The notes under the pieces are model-generated. The model saw nothing but the letters and a program-made list of their open reading frames with translations, was not told where the DNA came from and made no database searches. Positions 1-7,974 of a DNA stretch of 16,781 nt are shown here, piece after piece; position 1 is the first letter of the stretch; each line of letters starts with the position of its first letter. The stretch is from Pseudomonadota bacterium. GTDB taxonomy: Bacteria > Desulfobacterota > Syntrophia > Syntrophales > UBA5619. A program made the translations under genes and the position numbers. The stretch lies in contig JAHJQP010000242.1 in NCBI GenBank assembly GCA_018819165.1, forward strand, positions 1 through 16,781, written 5' to 3'.

Positions 1-120
1 ATTGCGACGGCAGGCAACCCATACAAGACGCTTTCACTCCAGCGACGAATGCTGGCAAACGATACAAACTCACTTTGAAACCAGAAAGGGGGAAAATAAG
101 CACCCCTTATGTCAACTTGT
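1..120. other. Non-coding flank that replaces the 3' end of the Cdc48-like gene
   Basis: These bases lie directly beyond the premature stop of the Cdc48-like ATPase gene. Read on the minus strand they do not continue the ATPase in any frame I could follow, and they carry no convincing gene. They contain a small inverted repeat, ATAAG/CTTAT around GGGGTG at about 97-112, and a TTGACA string next to the break. This could be the end of an insertion sequence or another rearrangement junction lying mostly outside the window. I do not recognise a specific element, and no target duplication can be seen because the far side is missing. Confidence 0.4.
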
Positions 121-1812
121 TTAATGGATCGCATATATCTCATCAAAGAAGAGAATGGTCGGGGCAGATTGCTTGGCTTTTTTAAATATCTCATGCAGCG
201 CTTTTTCCGATTCCCCCAGCCACTTTGAAAAAAGCATGGAACTTCCGATGGGGATGAAATTCAAGCCTGTTTCTCCACCTAAGGCCTTTACCATAAGGGT
301 CTTGCCTGTTCCGGAAGGACCGGACAGAAGGATGCCGCGTGACGAAACCTTGCCCAACGTAAAAAGTTCAGGATATTTCAGGGGCCAATCGACGATGGAG
401 ATGAGCGTCTCCTTAATCCTGGCCAGTCCGCCGACGTCGCTGAGCTTTAAGGTAGACCTTTCGTTGAAGAATTGACGGGTGGCCGTCGGTTCAACCTCCC
501 GGAGGGCCGTCAGAAAATCTTCCCTGGAAACCTGCATATGTTCCGGAGTAACGGGGAGACGGTCGGAATTGCCAATAGCGCCCACCGGCAGATATCTCCG
601 CACGGCAGCCATGCCCGCTTCCTTGCACAGCGCTTCTATATCGGCCCCCACAAAACCGTGGGTGATCTGCGCAATCTGCTCAATATCCACATCCGGTGCA
701 AGCGGCATACGGCGGCTGTGTATCTTCAAGATGGCCAGGCGTCCTTCTGCGTTAGGAGCCGAGAGGCCGATTTCCCGATCGAATCGGCCCGGCCTGCGCA
801 GCGCAGGGTCTATCATTTCCGGGACATTGGTCGCGCCGATCACGAGAACATGACCGCGAGAAACCATGCCGTCCATGAGTGCGAGAAGCTGTGCCACAAC
901 CCTCTTTTCCACATCTCCCACGACCTCGGCACGCTTCGGGGCGATGGCGTCAATTTCATCGATAAAGATGACGCTCGGCGCTTTGCGCGTTGCCTCTTCA
1001 AATATCTCACGCAACCTTGCCTCGCTGTCACCGTAATATTTTTGGATAATTTCCGGCCCGTTAATTCTGATAAAATTGAGCTTCGCCTCTCCCGCAATGG
1101 CACGGGCAATGAGGGTTTTCCCTGTTCCCGGCGGTCCGTAGAGAAGCAGCCCTTTGGGCGCCGTGATGCCCAGTCTGTCGAAGATTTCCCCGTAACGCAA
1201 CGGAATTTCCACCATCTCTCGAACTGATCTCAGCTCCCGTTCCAATCCGCCGATATCTTCGTACGAAATGCGTGAGTCCGCCGCTTCGGTATAGTCGGGT
1301 TTGTTTACCTTGAACTTGGTTTGCTGGTTGATGATGACCGGTCCGGAAGGCGAAGTGCCATCAACGGAAAAGAAACGGTCCTTGCCCCCAAAAAGCGGAA
1401 TATTCACTTTGTCGCCGGAAATAACTGCCAGTCCCTGAAGGATTTTGCCGATATATCCCAACTCGTTTTCGTCAGGCCACCAGTTTCCGGAATCCAGGGG
1501 TGTAAGCACTATGGCTGTTGCGGTTTGCCGAGGCGCCTTTTTAATCTGCACCGTGCCGCCTATTTGAACCCCGGCGTTGTCACGGGTGTTCCTGTCAATC
1601 TGGACAAGTTTTTTGCCAAGGTGTTCGGGAAAGATTCCCGAAATTCTGGCGATAGTCTTTTTTTCTCCGATAATTTCCACAACATCGCCCAGAACAGCGC
1701 CCAGGGCCTTAACATCATCAGGATCAAAGCGAGCCAACCCCTTGCTCACATCTTCGATAAAAATCTCTGCGACTTTTAACTCCATTGCATTGGACATAGA
1801 CTCATCCGACAT
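121..1812 (-). CDS. Cdc48/VCP-like AAA+ ATPase, C-terminally truncated in D2
   Basis: Cdc48/VCP/p97-type ATPase. Intact members form cytosolic hexamers that unfold or extract proteins using two stacked ATPase rings. What is seen: an N-terminal double-psi barrel region (about residues 8-90); D1 with Walker A GPPGTGKT (about 227), Walker B FIDEIDA (about 284) and the RRPGRFDREI segment; then D2 with Walker A GPSGTGKT (about 502) and FFDEIYAI (about 556), followed at once by a stop. The usual motif is DEIDAI, so one Asp is Tyr as well. Family members are usually about 720-760 residues; this one has 563, so D2 lacks sensor 1, its arginine fingers and the C-terminal helical part. The start is ATG at 1812, chosen for GAAAGGG 8 bases upstream; the frame is open further upstream but without family similarity. 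D1 may still bind ATP, but a working two-ring machine is unlikely. It is effectively a truncated gene, broken by a rearrangement at its 3' end. Confidence 0.9.
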   Translation of the reverse strand: MSDESMSNAMELKVAEIFIEDVSKGLARFDPDDVKALGAVLGDVVEIIGEKKTIARISGIFPEHLGKKLVQIDRNTRDNAGVQIGGTVQIKKAPRQTATAIVLTPLDSGNWWPDENELGYIGKILQGLAVISGDKVNIPLFGGKDRFFSVDGTSPSGPVIINQQTKFKVNKPDYTEAADSRISYEDIGGLERELRSVREMVEIPLRYGEIFDRLGITAPKGLLLYGPPGTGKTLIARAIAGEAKLNFIRINGPEIIQKYYGDSEARLREIFEEATRKAPSVIFIDEIDAIAPKRAEVVGDVEKRVVAQLLALMDGMVSRGHVLVIGATNVPEMIDPALRRPGRFDREIGLSAPNAEGRLAILKIHSRRMPLAPDVDIEQIAQITHGFVGADIEALCKEAGMAAVRRYLPVGAIGNSDRLPVTPEHMQVSREDFLTALREVEPTATRQFFNERSTLKLSDVGGLARIKETLISIVDWPLKYPELFTLGKVSSRGILLSGPSGTGKTLMVKALGGETGLNFIPIGSSMLFSKWLGESEKALHEIFKKAKQSAPTILFFDEIYAIH

Positions 1813-1839
1813 GAAGAACACCCTTTCCATTATTGGACT

Positions 1840-1861
1840 GATGGTTGGACCATCATATGAT
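1840..1861. promoter_or_regulatory. Two overlapping palindromes in the leader of the Cdc48-like gene
   Basis: GATGGT-TGG-ACCATC (1840-1854) is a perfect inverted repeat with a 3-base centre. ATCATATGAT (1852-1861) is a perfect 10-base palindrome overlapping it. Both lie between the predicted -10 box and the ribosome binding site, where a repressor operator or a small leader hairpin could act. No regulator is recognised from the sequence. Confidence 0.35.
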
Positions 1862-1865
1862 TGTT

Positions 1866-1894
1866 TAGTAACCCTCCGTTTTTCGTTTGTCAAG
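1866..1894 (-). promoter_or_regulatory. Putative sigma70-type promoter for the Cdc48-like gene
   Basis: On the minus strand a perfect TTGACA (1894-1889) is followed after 17-18 bases by a weak TTACTA/TACTAA -10 box. This predicts a start near 1857 and a leader of about 45 bases to the ATG at 1812. The -35 match is strong and the -10 poor, so this is a prediction only. It would let the ATPase gene be transcribed apart from the permease gene 167 bases upstream. Confidence 0.4.
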
Positions 1895-1979
1895 AAATAT
1901 TTGAGATGTGGGAAACGCAGGAGCGGGGCGATGACTTGTCACATTTGACGGGCGGCGCTGGAACGGGGGATAAGCGGGG

Positions 1980-2762
1980 TTAGATCTGTCCGTCCTCCGG
2001 GGTGCATACCGGCGCTGTTCGGGATGTGGTCCGCAGATACCGGGAGGCTGTATAGACCAGAAGGACCGAAAAAAGAAGCCCCAGTTCCCTCTCCGGGATG
2101 AGATGGGCGACGCTGCCACCAACATAGACCCCCGCGAGCACGCCGACGACGAGACCGGGTAGTAGTCTCGTCCGGATATTCCCCAGTTTCCAGAAGGTCC
2201 ATGCCCCGAGAGTGGAGGCCGGAATCATCGCCAGGAGGGAGATCCCCTGAGCGGTATGCTGGGCAATGCCGGCAAAGAGGACCATCATCGGCACCATGAA
2301 GCTCCCCCCCCCTACCCCCATCATCCCGGACATGAAACCGGTCAGAGCGCCGAGAAGGACCAAGACCATCCACTTGATCCAGTAGGGCAATGAGCCCGCC
2401 AAGGCGTTCGGTAGAAAAGGCTTCAGGATCAGCAGCAGAGAGATGGAGAGGAGGAAAAGGCCGAAGTAGCGCTTCAGTTGCAATTCGGGGAGAAAACAGC
2501 AGTACCTCGCCCCAAAACGGACCGTGCAAAGGGCCATGCCGGACAAAACGGCCGCTGCCGGAATGTCCGCCGAACCGTGGAGATAGTAGATGGCCGACCC
2601 CACCAGGGAGGTAAAGACGACGGCGACAAGGCTCGTCCCGTGCGCTTCCTGCTGCCGGAACTTGAGCGCCTCCGTCATCAGGGGCACCACGATCACCCCC
2701 CCGCCCACACCGACGAGCCCGCCCAGAACGCCGGCAACCAGACCGACCAGAAGACCCGCCAT
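1980..2762 (-). CDS. TauE/SafE-family membrane permease (sulfite/anion exporter-like)
   Basis: Inner-membrane protein of the TauE/SafE (DUF81) family, whose characterised members move sulfite, sulfonates or other small organic anions; the substrate here cannot be read from sequence. The family's internal duplication is clear: a glycine-rich GVGGG-VIVVP motif near the N-terminus recurs mid-protein as GVGGG-SFMVP, each opening a half of about four membrane segments. Length of 260 residues is normal. The ATG at 2762 has AAGGTGG just upstream with short spacing; an in-frame TTG at 2810 would add 16 residues (basic, RKH-containing) and is the alternative start. The next gene on this strand is the Cdc48-like ATPase. 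The start faces the plus-strand TVP38-like gene across a divergent intergenic region. Confidence 0.85.
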   Translation of the reverse strand: MAGLLVGLVAGVLGGLVGVGGGVIVVPLMTEALKFRQQEAHGTSLVAVVFTSLVGSAIYYLHGSADIPAAAVLSGMALCTVRFGARYCCFLPELQLKRYFGLFLLSISLLLILKPFLPNALAGSLPYWIKWMVLVLLGALTGFMSGMMGVGGGSFMVPMMVLFAGIAQHTAQGISLLAMIPASTLGAWTFWKLGNIRTRLLPGLVVGVLAGVYVGGSVAHLIPERELGLLFSVLLVYTASRYLRTTSRTAPVCTPEDGQI

Positions 2763-2841
2763 GACCCACCTTAATCCCGGAAGGTGTTTTCGGAAAAATA
2801 ACCTATCCAATTTTTCATCCGGCGCCAGGGTTCCACCCTCC

Positions 2842-2862
2842 GTCTCCCGGAGATTGGGAGAC
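2842..2862. promoter_or_regulatory. Inverted repeat in the divergent intergenic region (possible operator)
   Basis: GTCTCCC (2842-2848) and GGGAGAC (2856-2862) form a perfect 7-base inverted repeat with a 7-base spacer. It overlaps or abuts the place where a -10 box would lie for a minus-strand promoter whose -35 is TTGACA at 2889-2884; the -10 itself is poor. On the plus strand, TTTACA at 2915-2920 with a weak TAATTT 17 bases on could serve the TVP38-like gene. The rest of 2763-3028 shows no gene. Operator function is inferred from position and symmetry only. Confidence 0.35.
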
Positions 2863-3028
2863 CTACTACAGGTGGAAATCCGGTGTCAACTTTTTTATTT
2901 TGGAAATATCCTGCTTTACAATCACCGATCCTTTTGTTAATTTATCCGATGATCCTTGGAAACAAGGCCGGAAAGGCCGGGGAGAAACTACGTCACCCGG
3001 ACAGGAAACATCGACGGTCAGAAGCCTC

Positions 3029-3703
3029 ATGAACAGACATGCCACCCTCAAGATCACGATCCTGCTTACACTGATCGTCGCAGGCATTTTTATTTTCTTC
3101 CATTTCAACCTCTACAGTTTCTTCGTCAGCCCGAAGAAGGTGGTCCACTTCGTTAACTCGTTCGGCCCACTCTCCGTGGTGATCTTCATCGGCCTCCAGA
3201 TCCTCCAGGTGATCGTGGTCCCAATCCCGGGAGAAGTCAACGGCTTCATCGGGGGGTACCTCTACGGTCCCCTCCTGGGAACCTTCTATTCCACGATCGG
3301 CCTAACCATCGGCTCGGGGCTCGCCTTCCTCCTTGCCCGCTGGCTCGGCCTGCCCTTTGTGGAGAAGATCATCAACCCCCAGATCATCCAGAAGTACGAC
3401 CACTTCATGAAGCACCGGGGAACCCTTATCACCTTTATCCTCTTTCTGATCCCCGGTTTTCCCAAGGACGCCCTTTCCTATATCATCGGACTCAGCCACA
3501 TGAAGCCCTCGATCTTTCTCCTTGTCTGCACCTCCGGACGGCTCCTGGGCACCACCATGCTCTCCATCAGCGGAAACTACGCCCGCAATGACCAGAATGT
3601 CGCCATGTTGGCCATTCTCGGGATCAGCGCCCTGCTCGTGCTTCTGGCATATTACTACCACGAGGAGATCCTCAACCTGGTGAGGAAAAAAAGGGCGCCC
3701 TGA
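3029..3703 (+). CDS. TVP38/TMEM64-family (DedA-like, VTT domain) membrane protein
   Basis: Integral membrane protein with a VTT/SNARE-associated domain, related to DedA proteins, which are linked to lipid scrambling or flippase activity and membrane homeostasis. An N-terminal membrane segment (about residues 8-30) is followed by the family core: IPGEVNGFIGG, then a glycine-rich stretch YGPLLGTFYSTIG and the LLARWLG motif with its conserved Arg. The second half has the re-entrant-type segment FLIPGFPKDALSY, and a last membrane helix precedes a basic tail. The ATG at 3029 gives 224 residues, normal for the family. The frame is open upstream to a TTG at 2900, but that extension is polar and unlike the family. 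The CorC-like gene starts 23 bases after the stop, so the two are probably co-transcribed. Confidence 0.85.
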   Translation: MNRHATLKITILLTLIVAGIFIFFHFNLYSFFVSPKKVVHFVNSFGPLSVVIFIGLQILQVIVVPIPGEVNGFIGGYLYGPLLGTFYSTIGLTIGSGLAFLLARWLGLPFVEKIINPQIIQKYDHFMKHRGTLITFILFLIPGFPKDALSYIIGLSHMKPSIFLLVCTSGRLLGTTMLSISGNYARNDQNVAMLAILGISALLVLLAYYYHEEILNLVRKKRAP

Positions 3704-3726
3704 AAGAAAAAAGGAGGTAGACAGCC

Positions 3727-5058
3727 TTGGAATTGATCTTCAATGAATTCATCATCATTTTTGTTCTGATCCTGGCGAACGGATTTTTCGCCGCCTCCGA
3801 ACTGGCCGTCATTTCGGCGCGAAAAAGCCGGATTGCCAGCCTAGCTGCAGCCGGCAATCCGCAGGCCAAGCTCGTAGAACAGATCCAGAAGGACCCCCAC
3901 CGATTTCTCGCCACCGTCCAGATCGGGGTCACGGTCATCGGTTCACTCGCCTCGGCAATCGGCGGCGCTGCGGCAATCCAGTACCTCAAGCCTTTGCTGA
4001 GGGCCACCCCCTTCCCGATTGTCCAGCATGCGGCGGAGCCCCTCTCCATCGCTATCGTCGTGGTCGGGATATCGTACTTCTTCCTTGTCCTCGGCGAACT
4101 GGCCCCAAAGACCATCGGCCTGCAGTACGCGGACCGGATAGCCATGGGCGTCATCCGGCCGATCCATTTTTTATCGATCATCGCAGTGGTCGCGGTCCGG
4201 TTCCTCACCTTTTCCAACCGGATCATCCTTGCAATGTTCGGTATCACGCCGAAAGGGGGCCAGGCATTCGTAACCCGTGAGGAGGTTCACCAGGTCCTCT
4301 CGGAGGGAAGCGAAGCAGGCGCGCTGACCGAGACCGAACACCGGTACATCAAGAACATCTTCGAGTTCAGCCACACCTCTGTCCAGGAGGTCATGGTTCC
4401 CCGGACCCGGATCGTAGCCCTGAACCTCGATCTGTCGCGGGCAGAGATCCTCCGAACCGTCCAGGAGAACATGTACACCCGTTATCCGGTTTATCGAGGC
4501 GACATGGACCATGTGATCGGTTTCGTCCACACGAAGGATATCCTCCTCGGGAGGATGTCCACGGGAACAGATTTCGACATCGCCGGGATCGTCCGGCTCC
4601 CCCTTTTCGTCCCGGAGGGAAAGAAGGTGAGCAGCCTCCTCAAGGAGATGCAGCGCAAGCGGATCCAGATGGCGCTGGTCATGGACGAGTACGGCATCCT
4701 GAGCGGTCTCGCCACGACGGAAGATCTCCTCGAAGAGCTTGTGGGTGAAATCGAGGACGAGCACGACGTGGGCGAGGCGCGCCGGTTCCAGAAGCTACCC
4801 GACGGGAGCCTGCTTGTGGACGCGCTCATACCCATCAACGACATCGAGGATCTGCTCGGGGTTGAGCTGGGGGATTTTCTACCCTACTACACGCTGGCGG
4901 GTCTGATCTTGGACCGACTGGGACGGTTTCCTGAGAAGGGCAAGACCATGGAATGGCAGGATTACCTCCTGACCTGCGAGGAGGTGACGGAAACATCCAT
5001 CCTGAAGGTCAGGATCTCCCCGCTCGAGAAACCCGGCGGTTCCAAGAACACCCCATAG
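3727..5058 (+). CDS. CNNM/CorC-HlyC-type membrane protein with CBS pair
   Basis: UPF0053/CNNM-family membrane protein, a group linked to Mg2+/Co2+ transport or magnesium homeostasis and often labelled hemolysin-like. Domain order: an N-terminal DUF21/CNNM region (about 1-190) with four hydrophobic stretches and the ELAPKTIGL motif; then a CBS pair, the first around VMVPRTRIVALNLD and GFVHTKDILLG, the second around MALVMDEYGILSGLATTEDL; then a C-terminal CorC_HlyC transporter-associated domain (about 350-430). Length of 443 residues is typical. It starts at TTG 3727, supported by AAGGAGG 9-10 bases upstream; no ATG with a comparable site is near. It follows the TVP38-like gene closely and converges with the oligopeptide permease genes. 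The transported ion cannot be told from sequence. Confidence 0.92.
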   Translation: MELIFNEFIIIFVLILANGFFAASELAVISARKSRIASLAAAGNPQAKLVEQIQKDPHRFLATVQIGVTVIGSLASAIGGAAAIQYLKPLLRATPFPIVQHAAEPLSIAIVVVGISYFFLVLGELAPKTIGLQYADRIAMGVIRPIHFLSIIAVVAVRFLTFSNRIILAMFGITPKGGQAFVTREEVHQVLSEGSEAGALTETEHRYIKNIFEFSHTSVQEVMVPRTRIVALNLDLSRAEILRTVQENMYTRYPVYRGDMDHVIGFVHTKDILLGRMSTGTDFDIAGIVRLPLFVPEGKKVSSLLKEMQRKRIQMALVMDEYGILSGLATTEDLLEELVGEIEDEHDVGEARRFQKLPDGSLLVDALIPINDIEDLLGVELGDFLPYYTLAGLILDRLGRFPEKGKTMEWQDYLLTCEEVTETSILKVRISPLEKPGGSKNTP

Positions 5059-5109
5059 GAAGACGGAAAACCGGAAACGGGCTGAAGAATCACCGCCAAG
5101 CCGTCCGGC

Positions 5110-5955
5110 CTATCTTCTGAGACGCGGGTCGAGGGCGTCGCGAATCCCCTCGCCCAAGAGGTTGTAGCCTAAGACGGTGATCAGGATGGCGAGCCCCGGG
5201 TAGAGGGAGAGCCACCAGGCGATGTCGATATTGTCCTTCCCCGCCGTGAGGATGTTCCCCCAGCTCGGCGTGGGCGGCTGAACCCCGATGCCCAGGAAGC
5301 TCAGGGCCGACTCCGTCAGGATCGCCCCCGCCACACCGAGGGTCGCCGTAACCAGGACGGAGGCCATCGCATTCGGCAGGATATGCCGGAAGATGATCCT
5401 GAGATCGCCGGCGCCGACAGCCCGGGCCGCCAGGACGAAGTCCCGCTCCCTGAGGGCGATGAAGTCCGCCCTGACCAGCCTAGTCACCCCCATCCAGCCG
5501 GTCAGACCGATGACGATCATGATGTTCCAGATGGAAGGCTCCAGGATCGCGATCACCGCCAGGATGAGAAAAAAGGTGGGAAAACAGAGCATGACGTCCA
5601 CGAACCGCATGATGAGGGCATCCGCCCAGCGGCCATAATAACCGGCCAGGGCGCCGAGAATCGTTCCGATGAGGATGGCGATCCCGGTCGCGACGAAACC
5701 CACCTTGAGCGAAATCCCCGCCCCCCAGATCATCCTGGACAAAACATCCCGCCCGAGAGGATCCGTTCCGAAGGGGTGCCCCCCCGACGGAGGGGCAAGG
5801 ACGTTCTTCAGATCGATGGCGTTCGGATCGTAAGGGGCAAACCAGGGCGCGAGGAGGGAGACGCAGAAAAGGAAAAGAACGATGACGCTCCCCGCGACCG
5901 CCATCCGATTCCTCAGAAATCTTTTCCGGAAATCATTTCCCATCGTCTTCCCCAT
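5110..5955 (-). CDS. ABC transporter permease, DppC/OppC family
   Basis: Inner-membrane permease of a peptide/nickel-type (Dpp/Opp/Nik) ABC importer. It has the OppC-type N-terminal segment, then the conserved PYDPNAIDL and HPFGTDPLGRDVLSR motifs of this subfamily. The BPD permease domain carries the EAA loop DFVLAARAVGAGDLRIIFRH that docks the ATPase. Length of 281 residues is normal. Its start codon overlaps the stop of the upstream DppB-like gene by one base (TGATG), which implies translational coupling and a 1:1 membrane heterodimer. No binding protein or DppD/DppF ATPase lies downstream; the next gene is convergent, 51 bases away. Partners must be encoded elsewhere, or the operon has been trimmed. 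Substrate unknown. Confidence 0.93.
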   Translation of the reverse strand: MGKTMGNDFRKRFLRNRMAVAGSVIVLFLFCVSLLAPWFAPYDPNAIDLKNVLAPPSGGHPFGTDPLGRDVLSRMIWGAGISLKVGFVATGIAILIGTILGALAGYYGRWADALIMRFVDVMLCFPTFFLILAVIAILEPSIWNIMIVIGLTGWMGVTRLVRADFIALRERDFVLAARAVGAGDLRIIFRHILPNAMASVLVTATLGVAGAILTESALSFLGIGVQPPTPSWGNILTAGKDNIDIAWWLSLYPGLAILITVLGYNLLGEGIRDALDPRLRR

Positions 5956-6929
5956 CAGGAAACCCTGATTCGCGGATCGGCCAGACCGTAAGAAACGTCG
6001 GCGATCAAATTGCCGAGCAGGGTGAGCACGGCGCCGATGAAGAGGATCCCCATGACGACCGGGTAATCTCGAGACATCACCGACATGTAGAAGAGCTGCC
6101 CCATTCCCGGGATGGAGAAGATCGTCTCGAAGATCACGCTCCCTCCAATGAGCCCCGGCACGGAAAGACCGAGAATGGTGATGACCGGAAGCAGGGCGTT
6201 TCTCAGGGCGTGCTTGTAGATGACGATCCGCTCGGAAAGACCCTTCGCCCGCGCCGTCATGATGTAATCCTGGCGGACCACCTCCAGCATGTTCGCCCGC
6301 ATATAACGGGACAGCCCGGCGAGCCCCCCGAATGCGGACAGGAGCACCGGCAGGATGAGGTGCCGGACCAGATCCCAGAAGGCCATCCCCGACGGCAGGT
6401 ATTCATAGTTCAGGGAACGGATCCCGGAGATGGGAAGCCATCCTAAATGAACGCCGAAAAGGATCATAAGCAGGAGGGCGAGCCAGAAGGTGGGAACGGC
6501 GAAGCCGACAAAAACGAAGACGCTGGTGACCCGGTCAAAAAAGGAATCCTGGCGGACGGCGGAGATCACCCCAAGCGGGATGGCGATAAGGAAGATCAGG
6601 AGCATGGAGAGGACGTTCAGGAGGATCGTGATCGGCAGTCGCTCCAGGATCTTGTCCGCCACCGGCCGGCGGTCCATTGAAAAGGAGATCCCCAGGTCGA
6701 GGACCGCCAATTTTGCCACCCACCTGAGATACTGTTCAGGAAGAGGCTTGTCCAGGTCGTACATCGCCCGGAGCCGCTCCTTCATTTCCACAGAGGCGCG
6801 GGGGTTCATCTGGGTCTGAAGATCGGTGGGAGAGCCGGGCGCCAGGTGCATTACCGTAAAAGAGATGACCGTGATCCCGATCAGGAGCGGCGCCATGAAG
6901 AGCAGTCTTTTGGCGATATAACGGAGCAT
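5955..6929 (-). CDS. ABC transporter permease, DppB/OppB family
   Basis: Partner permease of the DppC-like protein. Features seen: the family N-terminus MLRYIAKRLL with a first membrane helix, then the long periplasmic part with PGSPTDL and the YDLDKPLPEQYLRW motif; the permease core with VPTFWLALLL; and the EAA loop QDYIMTARAKGLSERIVIYKH. The C-terminal ADPRIRVS matches the family's usual end. Length of 324 residues is normal. The ATG at 6929 has AGAGGG about 11 bases upstream. The TIM-barrel gene lies 47 bases upstream on the same strand, so the three genes likely form one transcript. Which small molecule (peptide, nickel or other) is moved cannot be said. Confidence 0.93.
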   Translation of the reverse strand: MLRYIAKRLLFMAPLLIGITVISFTVMHLAPGSPTDLQTQMNPRASVEMKERLRAMYDLDKPLPEQYLRWVAKLAVLDLGISFSMDRRPVADKILERLPITILLNVLSMLLIFLIAIPLGVISAVRQDSFFDRVTSVFVFVGFAVPTFWLALLLMILFGVHLGWLPISGIRSLNYEYLPSGMAFWDLVRHLILPVLLSAFGGLAGLSRYMRANMLEVVRQDYIMTARAKGLSERIVIYKHALRNALLPVITILGLSVPGLIGGSVIFETIFSIPGMGQLFYMSVMSRDYPVVMGILFIGAVLTLLGNLIADVSYGLADPRIRVS

Positions 6930-6976
6930 CGTTTCCGATTCCCTCTCTTCTTAACCCGGCAAAGGGAAGAGCACTC

Positions 6977-7771
6977 TCACAGCCACTCCAGCAGTTTCAT
7001 GGACCGGATGTTCTCCAGCATCTTCCTCAGGTTCTTTTCCGAATGGGATTCGATGGTGAGGATCGGCTTCAGGTTCCTCTCCCGAACCATCGCCAGCAGC
7101 TCGCCGAAGGGGAAAGTCCCCTCCCCCACCGGCAGGTGTTCATCGGCCGTGCCGTTATTGTCGTGGATGTGGATCTCGCTGAGTCTCGCACCCAAGATCT
7201 CCATCCACTCCGCAAGCGGCGCGCCGGCGAAGGCGTTGAAATGCCCCGTATCGAAACAGAACCGGAATTTCGGCGAATCGAGTGAGTCGAGAAGAAGCCG
7301 CAGGTGATGGGGATCCCGCTCGTAGACGTTCTCCAGAGCGATGATCGTCTGCGTTTCCCGGACATACCCGCTGAGATGCCGCCAGGTCTCGAGGCTGTTG
7401 GCGAGCCACAGTTTTTCACCGGAGATATAGTATTTCTCGTCGAAGGAGGGGTGGCAGACGACTGAACGCGGCCGGAACCAGGGGATCAGTTCAAAAACCT
7501 GCCGGAGTCGGTCCAGTGTCGCCTGCCGGATCCTGGGGTCGATCGCCCCGGGCCTCAGGTCCATAAAGGGGGCATGGAACGTGACGGAAAGCCCCGCATC
7601 CGTGAGGCGGTCGGCTGTCTCTCGAAAATCGGTCTTTGGGAAACGATCGAGGTCGCGGTGGCTGAAACCGATCTCCGGATGGATTCCCTCCCGGATCACC
7701 ATCGGCAGCAGCTTCTCCCGGAGGAGGTAGAAGGGCACATGAACCTGGACTTTTTTCAGAATCTCACGCAT
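6977..7771 (-). CDS. Sugar phosphate isomerase/epimerase-like TIM-barrel protein
   Basis: Xylose-isomerase-like TIM barrel (AP endonuclease family 2 superfamily). Members are metal-dependent isomerases, epimerases or endonucleases; the exact reaction is not evident. The barrel motifs appear in order: HAPFMDL (about residue 65), CHPSFDEKY, ALENVYE with its metal-type Glu, CFDTGHFN, IHIHDNNGTADEHLPVGEG and TIESHSE near the C-terminus. These supply the His, Glu and Asp ligands expected of a divalent-metal site. Length of 264 residues is usual. The ATG at 7771 has GGTGAG 6 bases upstream. The two Dpp-type permeases follow 47 bases downstream on the same strand, suggesting joint expression and perhaps processing of whatever the transporter imports; that link is inference. 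The gene is divergent from rsfS. Confidence 0.85.
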   Translation of the reverse strand: MREILKKVQVHVPFYLLREKLLPMVIREGIHPEIGFSHRDLDRFPKTDFRETADRLTDAGLSVTFHAPFMDLRPGAIDPRIRQATLDRLRQVFELIPWFRPRSVVCHPSFDEKYYISGEKLWLANSLETWRHLSGYVRETQTIIALENVYERDPHHLRLLLDSLDSPKFRFCFDTGHFNAFAGAPLAEWMEILGARLSEIHIHDNNGTADEHLPVGEGTFPFGELLAMVRERNLKPILTIESHSEKNLRKMLENIRSMKLLEWL

Positions 7772-7855
7772 GCAGATCTCACCGAAGTTGGCTGTAGCGC
7801 TCCGTTTACCACAAGCGGCCCCTTTTCACAACCGGCGATTCAGGCCGGACGGCCA

Positions 7856-7884
7856 TTGACAGGAGCCCCGCGTTCTGCTATTCA
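7856..7884 (+). promoter_or_regulatory. Putative sigma70-type promoter for the rsfS-comF-rfaE2 block
   Basis: A perfect TTGACA (7856-7861) is followed after exactly 17 bases by TATTCA (7879-7884), which keeps the first three bases of the -10 consensus. Transcription would start near 7891, about 85 bases before the chosen rsfS start. It lies in the 203-base divergent region between the TIM-barrel gene and rsfS, which otherwise shows no gene. Confidence 0.5.
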
Positions 7885-7974
7885 AAACAAACGGTTATTC
7901 TCGTGAAAGTCCGCAGGACGAGGAGATGCGGCCCCCGGAGCCTTTGTTCCGGCAGAAAGGAAAGAGGAGGGAGA

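Noticed and set aside
472..1227. 251-residue plus-strand open frame opposite the ATPase gene
   Set aside because: Antisense to the conserved D1 ATPase domain; no domain of its own.
1939..2769. Second 276-residue frame over the TauE-like gene
   Set aside because: Arg/Gly/Ser-rich with no membrane segments; the other frame carries both TauE/SafE repeats.
7903..7974. Longer rsfS start at GTG 7903
   Set aside because: The added residues are Arg-rich and absent from the family, and the best ribosome binding site is immediately before TTG 7975.
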